NCBI RefSeq assembly: GCF_002224125.1
Contig: NZ_NCSM01000066.1
Coordinates: 41,731 to 105,730, forward strand
Length of the DNA: 64,000 bases
Reading direction: 5' to 3'
DNA from: Streptomyces sp. NBS 14/10
GTDB lineage: Bacteria > Actinomycetota > Actinomycetes > Streptomycetales > Streptomycetaceae
Shown: positions 25,431-34,473 of the stretch, one piece after another
Layout of the letters: each line of letters opens with the position of its first letter
Numbering within the stretch: the stretch's first letter is position 1
The notes under the pieces: model-generated
The model's database searches: none
Told to the model about the DNA's origin: nothing
Seen by the model: only the letters and a program-made list of their open reading frames with translations
Made by a program: the position numbers and the translations under genes

Positions 25431-25607
25431 TCACCAGCGGTACCAGTGCGTCCGGTGGCCGCCGGCCGCCCCGGTGCGGTGGAACAGGAAGCCGAGCAGC
25501 CAGACCACCAGGACCGCGAGCGCGATCCACCACAGCGCCTTGACGGCAAACCCGACCCCGAACAGGACCACCGCGAGAAGCAGGACCAGAAGGACAGGAA
25601 TCATCAT
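25431..25607 (-). CDS. Small hydrophobic membrane protein, 58 aa
   Basis: MMIPVLLVLLLAVVLFGVGF then AVKALWWIALAVLVVWLLGF and a short basic/aromatic tail ending HWYRW. Two membrane segments separated by a Lys, a very common small protein in Streptomyces with unknown role. GGAGG lies 5 nt before ATG 25607 (a second ATG follows directly). Below the length usually scanned for genes. Confidence 0.85.
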   Translation of the reverse strand: MMIPVLLVLLLAVVLFGVGFAVKALWWIALAVLVVWLLGFLFHRTGAAGGHRTHWYRW

Positions 25608-25716
25608 TCACACCTCCGCGGTGCGAGTTCCCCTGATGTACACCCCGATGCACACCCTTTACGTGCACCTTATGCCCAGATTAATACCGGCCTGTCGCTA
25701 AGGATCCCCGCGCTCG

Positions 25717-26616
25717 CTAGGCGCTCTCGACGCGCACCGCCAGATCGTTGTTGACGGTGTAGTACGGACCGGCCTTCGCGGCGCCGTGCGCAGCGGCGAT
25801 GACCTGTGCCGGGTAGGTGAAGATCTCCTTCTTGTCCGGGACGTCGTCCAGGATCCGCGCCAGCCGCGCCGGGGCCGCGTCCCGGTCGGCCGGGCGCAGC
25901 CACAGATCCCACGCCTCCTCACCGCCCTTCCAGCCGTCCGCCAACTCCGCGAGCGGCAGCGTGAAGGAGAACTCCGCGCCGTCCGCGCCGTGGCCGGCGT
26001 TCGCACCGTTCCTCTCGAGTTGCCCCGTCCACACCCGCGAGGGCTCGGGCCGGAGGCGGGCCTCGGCGACCGCGCCGGCCAGCCACTCGGCCGGGTGCTC
26101 CACCCGGTACAGCCGGCCGCGCACCGCCAGCCCGCCGCCCTGGACCCGCAGCTCCCCCGCCTCGGCGTGCGGGGTGCGGCGCCAGCTGCGCAGCGAGAGG
26201 TTGCCGTGCTTGGTCGGGTACGGGATACGGACGGCCAGCGGCGAGGTGCTGGGGCCCGGCTTGCGGTCGACGAGCGAGCGCAGATCGTTCAGGCCCGGCG
26301 CGAGCCGCTGCGTTTCGGCCTCGCCGAAGACCATATGGACGTCCCAGCGCCCCTCCAGCAGCGGCACCGTGCTCGGCAGCGCGGCCTGCAGCCTGCCGCC
26401 CTCGGTGGGCACCAGCGGCAGCCGCACCTCGCCCTCGGGGCCGGGGTCCGCGCCCCGGCGCACCAGCACCAGCGCGGCGTCCGGGCCGGCGTCGGAGCCG
26501 GCGGCCGGCCCGGGACGGGCCCAGTCCACGACCTGGAAGGTGAGCCCGCCGGCTGAGTCCGCCACACAGTCGGCGCGCGGCGGAGCGAACTCGGCGGCCG
26601 TGCTTGCGTCGCTCAT
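25717..26616 (-). CDS. Uncharacterised protein coupled to the GT4 gene
   Basis: 299-aa protein with repeated beta-strand-like blocks, e.g. LTFQVVDWAR, RLPLVPTEGGRLQAALPST, GRWDVHMVFGEAETQRLAPG, WDLWLRPADRDAAPARLARI and FTYPAQVIAAAHGAAK near the end. No signal peptide. ATG 26616 overlaps the GT4 stop by ATGA, so it is made together with that enzyme; similar pairs may exist in other Streptomyces, suggesting a role in the same surface-glycan step. No catalytic motif is seen. Confidence 0.75.
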   Translation of the reverse strand: MSDASTAAEFAPPRADCVADSAGGLTFQVVDWARPGPAAGSDAGPDAALVLVRRGADPGPEGEVRLPLVPTEGGRLQAALPSTVPLLEGRWDVHMVFGEAETQRLAPGLNDLRSLVDRKPGPSTSPLAVRIPYPTKHGNLSLRSWRRTPHAEAGELRVQGGGLAVRGRLYRVEHPAEWLAGAVAEARLRPEPSRVWTGQLERNGANAGHGADGAEFSFTLPLAELADGWKGGEEAWDLWLRPADRDAAPARLARILDDVPDKKEIFTYPAQVIAAAHGAAKAGPYYTVNNDLAVRVESA

Positions 26617-27863
26617 GCGGTACGCGCCCTTCCGAACATCGAGTAGCCCACGTCCTTCGTCGCGAACACACCGCTGAGGAGGGTGCCGCGGGCGCGGTGC
26701 AGGGTGCCGCGCATGGTGCTGCGCCCCACGAGGTCGGCGAAAAGCGACTCGTAGCGCCCGGCCACCTGGGACGGGTCGAAGCGGGCGGAGCGCTTCAGCG
26801 CCTCCCGGCCCATCCGCTGCCGCAGTTCGTCGTCGTTGATGAGGCCCAGAAGGGCCGTGGCGATGGCGTCGACGTCTCCGGTGGGGACCAGGCGGCCGTC
26901 CACGCCGTCATCGATGATCTCCGCGGGCCCGTGCGGGCAGTCGGTGGAGACCACGGGAAGACCGCAGCGCATCGCCTCGACGATGGTCATCCCGAAGGAC
27001 TCCATGCTGGAGGTCACGGCGGCGATCGAGCCCTTGGCCCACTCCGGGTCCAGGGGGTTGGCCGGGCCCATCAGATAGATGTGGTTGTACAGGCCGAGCC
27101 GGTCTATCAGGGTCCGCAGCTTGGCCCGCTGGTCGCCGCCGCCGTAGATCCGCAGCCGCCAGTCGGGGCGTTCCGCGGTGACCTTCTCGAACGCCCGTAT
27201 GAGCAGGTCGTACCGTTTCACCGGGGCGAGCCTGCCGGCCGCCACGACCCACTTGCCAGTGCCGTCGGCGGGCTCCAGACCCGATTCGGGCACGCTGTTG
27301 GGCACCGCCTCCAGCCGTACGCCCGGCAGCCGCATCTGCCCCCGGTACGTCTCCGCGTCCGCCTGAGTGACGGTGGTGACCGCGTCCAGCCGCGGGTACA
27401 CGCCGCGCAGCGTCCGCTTCAGCGCCTTGGAGTGGGTGCTCAGGGTCAGATGCTCCTGGCCGACGCGCACGGGCCCGCGGCGGGCCTCGCGGGCTATGTG
27501 CACATTCAGACCGGGGCGGGTGCCGACGACGACATCGCAGTCCAGCCGCCTCAGGTGCTCGGCTATCCGCCGGTCGGTGAGCCGGCTGTACTGCTTGTAC
27601 CGGCCCTCGCTCCTCGGGAAGACCCGCGCGGGGCGGGCGTGCTCGGGGTCGTCGCCCTCGTAGCCCGGGCTCTTCTTGCGGATGTCCACAAGGTGGCTGA
27701 GCCGCACGTTCGGGCCGGGGTCGAAGACCGGCACGTCACGGTGGCGGAACACCGACACGATCTCCACGTCGTGCTGTTCGCCCAGCGTTCGGGCGAGGTT
27801 GTACGTGGTGCGGATCGTCCCGCCGATCCCGTACGCGTTGTGAATCAGGAATGAGATATGCAT
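26613..27863 (-). CDS. GT4 glycosyltransferase
   Basis: 416-aa GT-B enzyme. MHISFLIHNAYGIGGTIRTT is the N-terminal acceptor half with the Gly-Gly loop; VVAAGRLAPVKRYDLLIRAF opens the donor half and SSMESFGMTIVEAMRCGLPV is the E-x7-E motif that binds the nucleotide sugar. GPAEIIDDGVDGRLVPTGD follows. Retaining transfer to a lipid- or polymer-linked acceptor is expected, in the cytoplasm. ATG 27863 is chosen as it begins the fold; an ATG 9 codons upstream has GGTGGG before it and cannot be excluded. Confidence 0.9.
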   Translation of the reverse strand: MHISFLIHNAYGIGGTIRTTYNLARTLGEQHDVEIVSVFRHRDVPVFDPGPNVRLSHLVDIRKKSPGYEGDDPEHARPARVFPRSEGRYKQYSRLTDRRIAEHLRRLDCDVVVGTRPGLNVHIAREARRGPVRVGQEHLTLSTHSKALKRTLRGVYPRLDAVTTVTQADAETYRGQMRLPGVRLEAVPNSVPESGLEPADGTGKWVVAAGRLAPVKRYDLLIRAFEKVTAERPDWRLRIYGGGDQRAKLRTLIDRLGLYNHIYLMGPANPLDPEWAKGSIAAVTSSMESFGMTIVEAMRCGLPVVSTDCPHGPAEIIDDGVDGRLVPTGDVDAIATALLGLINDDELRQRMGREALKRSARFDPSQVAGRYESLFADLVGRSTMRGTLHRARGTLLSGVFATKDVGYSMFGRARTA

Positions 27864-28136
27864 CCGTCCCGGTTTCCAACCATTTCCCACCGTTTCCCCG
27901 CGGACAGCCTCACACGTCCGCCTATCAATGGGTCAGACACGGGAAACGGTTGCTGGGTTGGGCTCCATAACCGTCTTGTTCTTGAACATATGTCAGATTG
28001 GTAGCGAACGTGCGGAACTTTTACCGGCCTTAGCTCATCAGAGCCTCAAGTGCAGTGACCCAGCCGCGGATGGCCCGTTGACTACATGGAGCCGGGAAAC
28101 CACCCGGCGCCACGGACCGATACCGAGGAGCCACCC
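27864..28136. other. Divergent promoter region
   Basis: AT-rich centre at 27960-28030 (TTGTTCTTGAACATATGTCAG) with a small TTCTTGAA palindrome; this could be the promoter/operator zone for the GT4 and the plus-strand gene. No RNA gene recognised. Confidence 0.35.
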
Positions 28137-28928
28137 GTGCCGCGCATGCTCGACGTCAGCGATGACGTACGCGCCGAGATCGGCGACGAAGAAGCCGACC
28201 GGCTGCTGGCCGGCGAGAACGCCCCGGGCAGCTACGACTGCACCTCCTGCCGCACGCCCGGGAACACCGACCAGGAGCGCACCAGCACCGTGCTCTTCGT
28301 GGGCCAGGAGACCGCGGTGCTCGCCTTCGCGCATGCCACCTGTGTCCCCTCCCAGGTCGTCCCGGTCTCCGAGGATCAGCTGCGCGGCGCCGTACGGTCC
28401 ATCACCGCCGAGGAGGCCGCGCCGCCCGCCCCCGAACCGCCGCCCGCCGCCGACACCCAGGCGGTGCTCGGCGTCACCAGCGGGGTGGTCCTGGTGGGCG
28501 GCGAGGCCCGGCCCGCGCTCGTCGTCGAGCCGACCGAGCCGATCGCCCGGCCCGGTATCGGCGGCGCGGGCGATGACTTCCTCCCCCTCCTGACCGAGCA
28601 GGGCTTTCTGCCGGTGTACGACCTCGGCCGGCCGCCGGCGCCCATCCCCGGCTGGTCCGTACTGCTGGCCGCGGGTCAGCTGCACGCCGTACTGATGCCG
28701 GCCCCGGGTGGCGGCGCGCCCGTGGCGTGGTGGCAGGCCCACCACCCGATGCCGGTCAGCGACGGCTGGCGGTCCGCCGTCGGCCGCTCCCAGCAGGTGC
28801 TGCTCTACGCCGCCTCGGCCGGCACGATCGGCACCCAGCCGCGCGAGGACCAGCTGCGCACCGCCCTCGACCGGGCCGCCGCACGCGGCGCCCTGGTCGG
28901 CGCCGCCATGCCGCTCGCGGGCACCTGA
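28137..28928 (+). CDS. Uncharacterised cytoplasmic protein, 263 aa
   Basis: GTG 28137 follows GAGGAG with a 6-nt spacer. The protein begins VPRMLDVSDDVRAEIGDEEAD and has a YDCTSCRTPG motif plus a further Cys (HATCVPSQV), possibly a metal site. Further blocks are TSTVLFVGQETAVLAFAHAT, a Pro-rich linker, and GWSVLLAAGQLHAVLMPAPG. I do not recognise a function. The next gene starts 5 bp later in the same direction, so they form an operon. Confidence 0.8.
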   Translation: MPRMLDVSDDVRAEIGDEEADRLLAGENAPGSYDCTSCRTPGNTDQERTSTVLFVGQETAVLAFAHATCVPSQVVPVSEDQLRGAVRSITAEEAAPPAPEPPPAADTQAVLGVTSGVVLVGGEARPALVVEPTEPIARPGIGGAGDDFLPLLTEQGFLPVYDLGRPPAPIPGWSVLLAAGQLHAVLMPAPGGGAPVAWWQAHHPMPVSDGWRSAVGRSQQVLLYAASAGTIGTQPREDQLRTALDRAAARGALVGAAMPLAGT

Positions 28929-28933
28929 TCCCC

Positions 28934-29644
28934 ATGACCGCGCCCACGCCCCGCCCCGCCGACCTCGTACACGCGGCCCATTCACCGCCGATCCCGCATC
29001 CGACGGGCGGCCGGGTCGTTGGCACATACGTGCACGCATACGACCCTCCCTCCCGGGCCCCGTACCCCCCACCCTCCCGAACCTCTTCTCCCCCACCCTC
29101 CCGAGCTTCTTCTCCCCCACCCTCCCGAGCTTCTTCTCCCCCACCCTCCCGAGCCCCGTATGACCCCCTGCCCCGGGCCTCGTACCCCCCGCCCGCCCGG
29201 GCCGCCCTGCAGCACGCCCATATTCCGGCCATGCGCCCGGCGCAGGACATGCTGGGCGATCATCGGTGGCCCTCCGCCACGCCGATCTACGACGCGCTGT
29301 ACGCGGAGTACCGGAGGCTGTTCCGGGCCCTGCCCGGCGACCGCTCGGACGAGGAGAACCTGGAGTTCACGGCGTTCAGCGCCATCGGGCAGCCCGGCCA
29401 GCCCCGCGGGCTGACCAGCGGCGGCCACGGCCACACGGGCGGCTACCCGGGCCATACGGGCGGCCACGGTCCCACGAGCGGGCACGGCCATACGGGGCAC
29501 ACCGGGCACGCGGGATACACGGGTCACACGGGCGGCCACGCGGGGGGTCACACCGGGGTCTGGGAGCCCATCGGGCGCCACCACCGCACCTATCTGCCCG
29601 CGCTGCCGCCCGGACAGCGCGACGGGCGGGGCCACGGGTACTGA
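28934..29644 (+). CDS. Uncharacterised repeat-rich protein, 236 aa
   Basis: ATG 28934 is 5 bp after the previous stop. The N-terminal half contains four copies of an 8-residue unit (SSPPPSRA); the centre (PIYDALYAEYRRLFRALPGD, RSDEENLEFTAFSAIGQ) is the only non-repeat, probably folded part; the C-terminal half has GHTGGHGPTSGHGHTGHTGH-type Gly/His/Thr repeats. Homologues might be recognised only by the central segment and the final HRTYLPALPPGQRDGRGHG. Low-complexity ends make function guesswork. Confidence 0.7.
   Translation: MTAPTPRPADLVHAAHSPPIPHPTGGRVVGTYVHAYDPPSRAPYPPPSRTSSPPPSRASSPPPSRASSPPPSRAPYDPLPRASYPPPARAALQHAHIPAMRPAQDMLGDHRWPSATPIYDALYAEYRRLFRALPGDRSDEENLEFTAFSAIGQPGQPRGLTSGGHGHTGGYPGHTGGHGPTSGHGHTGHTGHAGYTGHTGGHAGGHTGVWEPIGRHHRTYLPALPPGQRDGRGHGY
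29062..29158. repeat. 24-bp tandem repeat, four copies
   Basis: TCTCCCCCACCCTCCCGAGC plus CTTC repeats in frame, giving SSPPPSRA; the outer copies are diverged. Confidence 0.85.
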
Positions 29645-29716
29645 CCCCGCGCCCCGCCCGTGACTGCTTCCGGATCGCTTCCGGATCGCTTCCGGAGCCG
29701 ATTCGGCTCGCGGAAG

Positions 29717-31183
29717 CTACTTCTTGCGGCCGCGCTTCTCGCGCACCCGCACCGAGATCTGCAGCGGAGTCCCCTCGAAGCCGAACTCCTCGCGCAGCCG
29801 CCGCTCGACGAACCGGCGGTAGCCCGCCTCCAGGAAGCCCGAGGCGAACAGCACAAAACGCGGCGGCTTGGTCCCGGCCTGCGTCCCGAAGAGGATGCGG
29901 GGCTGCTTGCCGCCGCGGACCGGGTGCGGGTGGGAGGCGACGATCTCACCGAGGAAGGCGTTCAGCCGCCCGGTCGGCACCCGGGTCTCCCACCCGGCCA
30001 GCGCGGTCTCGATCGCCGGAACCAGCTTCTCCATATGGCGGCCGGTGCGCGCCGAGACATTGACCCGCGGCGCCCACTGGATCTGGCCCAGCTCGGTCTC
30101 GATCTCGCGCTCGAGGTAGTAGCGGCGCTCCTCGTCGAGCGTGTCCCACTTGTTGTACGCCACGACGATCGCGCGCCCGGCCTCGACCGCCATCGAGATG
30201 ATCCGCTGGTCCTGGACGCTGATCGACTCGCTGGAATCGATCAGAATGACCGCCAGTTCGGCCTTCTCCACGGCGGCGGCGGTGCGCAGCGAGGCGTAGT
30301 AGTCCGCGCCCTCCTGGAGGTGCACCCGGCGGCGGATACCGGCCGTGTCCACGAACTTCCAGGTCACCCCGCCGAGTTCGATCAGCTCGTCGACCGGGTC
30401 GCGGGTGGTGCCCGCCATCTCGTTGACGACCACCCGCTCCTCGCCCGCCACCTTGTTGAGCAGGGACGACTTACCGACGTTCGGGCGGCCGATGAGCGCG
30501 ATACGGCGCGGACCGCCGATGGCGGCGCCGAAGGTCTGGGCCGGGGCCTCGGGCAGCGCCTCCAGCACGGCGTCCAGCATGTCGCCGGTGCCGCGGCCGT
30601 GCAGCGCGGAGACCGGGTACGGCTCGCCGAGGCCGAGCGACCACAGCATCGCCGCGTCCGCCTCGGCGCTGGGGCCGTCGACCTTGTTGGCGCACAGTAC
30701 GACGGGCTTCCCGGCCCGGCGCAACAGCTTGACCACGGCCTCGTCGGTGTCGGTGGCGCCGACCGTGGCGTCCACCACGAAGACCACCGCGTCGGCGGCC
30801 TCGATGGCGAACTCGGCCTGCGCGGCCACGGACGCGTCGATGCCGAGCACGTCCTGCTCCCAGCCGCCGGTGTCGACCACCTTGAAGCGGCGGCCGGACC
30901 ATTCGGCCTCGTAGGTCACCCGGTCGCGGGTGACGCCCGGGCGGTCCTCCACGACCGCCTCGCGACGGCCGATGACGCGGTTCACCAGAGTCGACTTGCC
31001 GACATTCGGGCGGCCGACGACGGCGAGGACGGGCAGCGGGCCATGCCCCGCCGCGGCCAGGTCGCCCTCGACCTCCTCCGGGTCGAAGCCTTCCTGCGCG
31101 GCGAGCTCCATGAACTCCGCGTACTCGGCGTCGCCAAGCTCACCGTGCTGCTGGTCGCCGCCGGTGTGGATCTGGTCGTTCAT
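29717..31183 (-). CDS. der: Ribosome-assembly GTPase Der (EngA)
   Basis: 488-aa protein with two GTPase domains in tandem: GRPNVGKST (57-65) with DTGGW and NKVD, and GRPNVGKSS (232-240) with DTAGI and NKWD, followed by the KH-like C-terminal domain ending EKRGRKK. Der is needed for 50S subunit maturation. The N-terminal 45 residues (acidic, Gln/Glu-rich) are an actinomycete extension. ATG 31183 with GAGGA (8-nt spacer) is the start. First genes downstream of plsC/cmk in the same direction. Confidence 0.96.
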   Translation of the reverse strand: MNDQIHTGGDQQHGELGDAEYAEFMELAAQEGFDPEEVEGDLAAAGHGPLPVLAVVGRPNVGKSTLVNRVIGRREAVVEDRPGVTRDRVTYEAEWSGRRFKVVDTGGWEQDVLGIDASVAAQAEFAIEAADAVVFVVDATVGATDTDEAVVKLLRRAGKPVVLCANKVDGPSAEADAAMLWSLGLGEPYPVSALHGRGTGDMLDAVLEALPEAPAQTFGAAIGGPRRIALIGRPNVGKSSLLNKVAGEERVVVNEMAGTTRDPVDELIELGGVTWKFVDTAGIRRRVHLQEGADYYASLRTAAAVEKAELAVILIDSSESISVQDQRIISMAVEAGRAIVVAYNKWDTLDEERRYYLEREIETELGQIQWAPRVNVSARTGRHMEKLVPAIETALAGWETRVPTGRLNAFLGEIVASHPHPVRGGKQPRILFGTQAGTKPPRFVLFASGFLEAGYRRFVERRLREEFGFEGTPLQISVRVREKRGRKK

Positions 31184-31272
31184 GAAGTCATTCCTCGTCG
31201 TCCTTCGCTGCTGTCCGCAGCTGCCGCGGGCCCGTACGGCCCGCTGGTGTGTCACGTCTATGGGTGGCCGAT

Positions 31273-31983
31273 CTATGGGTGACCGGCGCGGCCGGTGAGC
31301 CGCCTGGCGTCCGCCAGATGCGCTCCCAGCCGCTTCTGGACGCGCACGGTCGCCTCGTCCAGGGCCGAGCGGGTCCGCCGGCCGCTGCCGTCCCCCGCCT
31401 CGAAGGGGTCACCGAAGACCACGTCGATCCGGCTGCGCAGCGGCGGCAGCCCCGGCACCACCCGGCCGCGCCGCTGCGCGGTGCCCAGCACCGCCACCGG
31501 CACGATCGGGGCGCCCGACCGTACGGCGAAGTAGGCGAGCCCGGCGCGCAGCGAGGCGAAGTCGCCGTCGCCGCGGGTGCCCTCCGGGAAGATCCCCAGC
31601 ACGCCGCCGCGCTCCAGCACGCCCAGAGCGTCCGTGATCGCCGTCCGGTCGGCGTTCACCCGGTCCACCTTCAGCTGACCGATTCCGCGCAGGAACGGGT
31701 CCAGCGGGCCGACGAACGCCTCCTTCTTGACCAGGAAGTGCACCGGCCGCGGCGAGGTGCCGATCAGCATCGGGCCGTCGAGGTTGTGGGAGTGGTTCCC
31801 CGCGAGGATGACCGGACCGCCGGCCGGAATCCGCCAGGCGCCCAGCACCCGCGGCTTCCACAGCCCGTACATCAGACCAATGCCGATCCGGCGGCCGACC
31901 GCGGCGCCGCTCGCGCTGGGCAGCGCGGCGGCGTCCTTGCCGGCCTTGCCTGCCTTGCCGGTCGTGTTGGGGGTTCGGGTCAC
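31273..31983 (-). CDS. plsC: 1-acyl-sn-glycerol-3-phosphate acyltransferase family protein
   Basis: 236-aa PlsC-type enzyme. [12 protein letters not shown] carries the H-x4-D catalytic motif; [20 protein letters not shown] the substrate-binding motif; [12 protein letters not shown] motif IV. It would acylate lysophosphatidate at the membrane. GTG 31983 overlaps the cmk stop (GTGA), pairing lipid acylation with CMP kinase as in other Streptomyces. The N-terminal 30 residues are a Lys/Ala/Gly stretch. Confidence 0.9.
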   Translation of the reverse strand: MTRTPNTTGKAGKAGKDAAALPSASGAAVGRRIGIGLMYGLWKPRVLGAWRIPAGGPVILAGNHSHNLDGPMLIGTSPRPVHFLVKKEAFVGPLDPFLRGIGQLKVDRVNADRTAITDALGVLERGGVLGIFPEGTRGDGDFASLRAGLAYFAVRSGAPIVPVAVLGTAQRRGRVVPGLPPLRSRIDVVFGDPFEAGDGSGRRTRSALDEATVRVQKRLGAHLADARRLTGRAGHP

Positions 31984-32693
31984 GCGGAACGCTTCTCCTC
32001 GACGAGGGTCACCACGCACTCGATGACCTGCTCAAGGGTGAGGCTGGTGGTGTCGACCTCGATCGCGTCGTCCGCCTTGGCGAGCGGCGAGGTCTTACGG
32101 CCCGAGTCGGCGGCGTCCCGCTTGGCCAGCGCGGCCTGGGTGGCGGCCAGGTCCACGGCCTCCTTGCCCTTGAGCTCCCCGCTGCGGCGGGCGGCCCGCG
32201 CCTCGGCGGAGGCGGTCAGGAAGATCTTGACGTCGGCGTCCGGCAGCACGGTGGTCCCGATGTCCCGGCCCTCCACGACGATGCCGCGCGGCGCCTCGGC
32301 GGCGATGGACCGCTGCAGCTCGGTGATCTGCGTCCGCACCTCGGGGACCGCGCTGACCGCGCTGACCCTGGAGGTGACCTCCTGGGTACGGATCGGGCCG
32401 GCGACGTCCACGCCGTCCACGGTGATGGTCGGGCCCGACGGGTCGGTGCCGGAGACGATGACGGGCTTGGCGGCGGCGTCGGCCACGGCGGTGGCGTCGT
32501 CGACGTCGATGCCGTTGTTCACCATCCACCACGTGATCGCCCGGTACTGGGCGCCGGTGTCGAGGTAGCCGAGGCCGAGCTTGGCCGCGACCGCCTTGGA
32601 GGTGCTGGACTTGCCCGTGCCTGCGGGGCCGTCGATCGCGACAATCACTGCTGCCGGGGCGGTCCGGGCGGCGGTTTCCACGGTGACAGACAC
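31980..32693 (-). CDS. cmk: Cytidylate kinase
   Basis: 237-aa CMP/dCMP kinase. AIDGPAGTGKSSTSKAVA is the P-loop; YLDTGAQYRAITWWMV and IVVEGRDIGTTVLPDADVKI are the CMP-binding signature blocks of the family; the LID region RDAADSGRKTSPLAKADDAI follows. GTG 32693 is chosen from family length; the binding site (AAGAAAG) is weak and a GTG three codons later is an alternative. Stop overlaps plsC by GTGA. Confidence 0.95.
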   Translation of the reverse strand: MSVTVETAARTAPAAVIVAIDGPAGTGKSSTSKAVAAKLGLGYLDTGAQYRAITWWMVNNGIDVDDATAVADAAAKPVIVSGTDPSGPTITVDGVDVAGPIRTQEVTSRVSAVSAVPEVRTQITELQRSIAAEAPRGIVVEGRDIGTTVLPDADVKIFLTASAEARAARRSGELKGKEAVDLAATQAALAKRDAADSGRKTSPLAKADDAIEVDTTSLTLEQVIECVVTLVEEKRSA

Positions 32694-32870
32694 CTTTCTT
32701 GCGTTTCTTGCGCACGGGCGGTTTCGCAGCCCCACTCAAGGGCCTCGCACAAGGTTACTGCCGGATCGACCAAGCTCGTGCCGCCATATCGCCGCCCTCG
32801 CACCGCTCGGCGCCAGAGCGCCTCCCAGGCTTCGGGACAGCTGCGCCGGACTCCGTCCGCCGGCCGACGG
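32694..32870. other. tyrA-cmk intergenic with duplicated gene end
   Basis: Contains a 16-bp copy (32757-32772) of the sequence that encodes the last residues of tyrA (32873-32888: ACTGCCGGATCGACCA). Otherwise empty. Confidence 0.7.
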
Positions 32871-33956
32871 TCACTGCCGGATCGACCATCCCCGTTCGCG
32901 TAGGGCGGCCGTGAGGCCGGGCGCGGCGAGGGGTTCGACGAAGAGCTGGATCAGGCCGGCCTGCTGGCCGGTCGCGTGCTCGATCCGGACGTCTTCGATG
33001 TTGACCCCGGCGCGGCCCGCGTCGGCGAAGATACGCGCCAGCTCGCCGGGCTGGTCGCCGATGAGCACCGACACCGTCTCGTACGCGGCCGGGGCCGCGC
33101 CGTGCTTGCCCGGCACCCGCTCGCGCCCCGCGTTGCCGCGCCGCAGTACGTTCTCGATGCCCTGCGTGCCGTCGAGGCGCTTGGCGTCGTCGGCCGACTG
33201 CAGTGCGCGCAGCGCCCGGACGGTCTCGTCGAGGTCGGTGGCGACCGCGGCGAGTATGTCGGCCACCGGGCCCGGGTTGGCGGAGAGGATGTCGACCCAC
33301 AGCGCGGGGTCGGAGGCGGCGATCCGGGTCACATCGCGGATGCCCTGCCCGCACAGCCGTACCGCCGTCTCGTCCGCGTCCTCCAGCCGCGCCGCGACCA
33401 TGCTGGAGAGCAGCTGCGGGGTGTGCGAGACCAGCGCGACGGCCCGGTCGTGGGCGTCCGCGTCCATCACCACGGGCACGGCCCGGCACAGCGCGACCAG
33501 TTCGAGCGCGAGGTTGAGCACTTCGGTGTCGGTGGCGGAGGTCGGCGTGAGCACCCACGGGCGGCCCTCGAAGAGGTCGGCCGTCCCGGCCAGCGGCCCG
33601 GAGCGTTCGGCGCCCGCCATGGGGTGGGTGCCGAGGTAGCGGGTCAGCGGGCAGCCGAGCGCTTCCAGCTCGCGGCGCGGCCCGCCCTTGACGCTGGCGA
33701 CGTCCAGGAAGCCGCGCGCGATACCGCGGCGCATCGCGTCGGCGATGGTCCGGGCCACATGCGCGGGCGGTACGGCGACGACCGCCAGGTCGACCGGGCC
33801 CTCCGGCTCGTCCACCGTGCCGCCGCCGAGGGCCGCCGCGGTACGGGCCCGGTCCGGGTCGTGGTCGCTGAGATACACCCGCACCCCGCGGCCCGCCAGG
33901 GCGAGCGCCACGGAGGTGCCGATCAGGCCGGTGCCGATGACGAGGGCGGTTCTCAC
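32871..33956 (-). CDS. tyrA: Prephenate dehydrogenase with C-terminal ACT domain
   Basis: 361-aa enzyme of tyrosine synthesis converting prephenate to hydroxyphenylpyruvate with NAD. ALVIGTGLIGTSVALALAGR is the Rossmann start; DVASVKGGPRREL, YLGTHPMAGAERSG (active-site His) and VSHTPQLLSSMVA follow. Residues about 285-361 form an ACT domain (YETVSVLIGDQPGELARIFA) for likely feedback by tyrosine. GTG 33956 overlaps the chorismate mutase stop (GTGA), so the two consecutive pathway steps are coupled. Confidence 0.95.
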   Translation of the reverse strand: MRTALVIGTGLIGTSVALALAGRGVRVYLSDHDPDRARTAAALGGGTVDEPEGPVDLAVVAVPPAHVARTIADAMRRGIARGFLDVASVKGGPRRELEALGCPLTRYLGTHPMAGAERSGPLAGTADLFEGRPWVLTPTSATDTEVLNLALELVALCRAVPVVMDADAHDRAVALVSHTPQLLSSMVAARLEDADETAVRLCGQGIRDVTRIAASDPALWVDILSANPGPVADILAAVATDLDETVRALRALQSADDAKRLDGTQGIENVLRRGNAGRERVPGKHGAAPAAYETVSVLIGDQPGELARIFADAGRAGVNIEDVRIEHATGQQAGLIQLFVEPLAAPGLTAALRERGWSIRQ

Positions 33957-34315
33957 TGGGCGATGTCCTTACGGAGGGCGGCGGCGGCGCCGAGGTAGAC
34001 ATGGGCGAGATCGGACTTGGCCAGGTCGGTCTCGATATGCGCGAGGATGCGGACCACGCGCGGCATGGCCCCGGCGATATCGAGCTCCTGTGCGCAGAGC
34101 AGCGGCACGTCGGTGATCCCGAGCTTGCGGACGGCGACGGCCGGGAAGTCGCTGTGCAGATCGGGGGTGGCCGTGAACCACACGCTGATCAGATCGTCCG
34201 GCGTCAGGCGGTTGCGCTCCAGGATGGCGGTGAGCAGTGCGGAGACCTGCTCGTGCATATGCCGCGGCTCGTCCCGCTCCAGCTGGACAGCCCCGCGGAC
34301 CGCTCGTACCGCCAC
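33953..34315 (-). CDS. aroH: Chorismate mutase, AroH class
   Basis: 120-aa monofunctional enzyme converting chorismate to prephenate. VRAVRGAVQLERDEPRHMHE gives the active-site Arg (AroH Arg7-like), with ISVWFTATPDLHSDFPA and DVPLLCAQELDIAGAMPR-type motifs of the B. subtilis fold. GTG 34315 behind GAAGGGAG (7-nt spacer). Makes the substrate for the adjacent tyrA. Confidence 0.95.
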   Translation of the reverse strand: MAVRAVRGAVQLERDEPRHMHEQVSALLTAILERNRLTPDDLISVWFTATPDLHSDFPAVAVRKLGITDVPLLCAQELDIAGAMPRVVRILAHIETDLAKSDLAHVYLGAAAALRKDIAQ

Positions 34316-34473
34316 GTCTGGGCTCCCTTCCGTACCCGGCGTCCCCCGGTCAGCCTAGCGAGGCGGACCGGGCGCGACGACGCCGCGCCCATCCTGCGGA
34401 CACCCACCGTCACCGGTGGGGGACGGGATGGGACGGGACGGACGCGGCGGGGGAACCGAACGGGATGGTGCGG

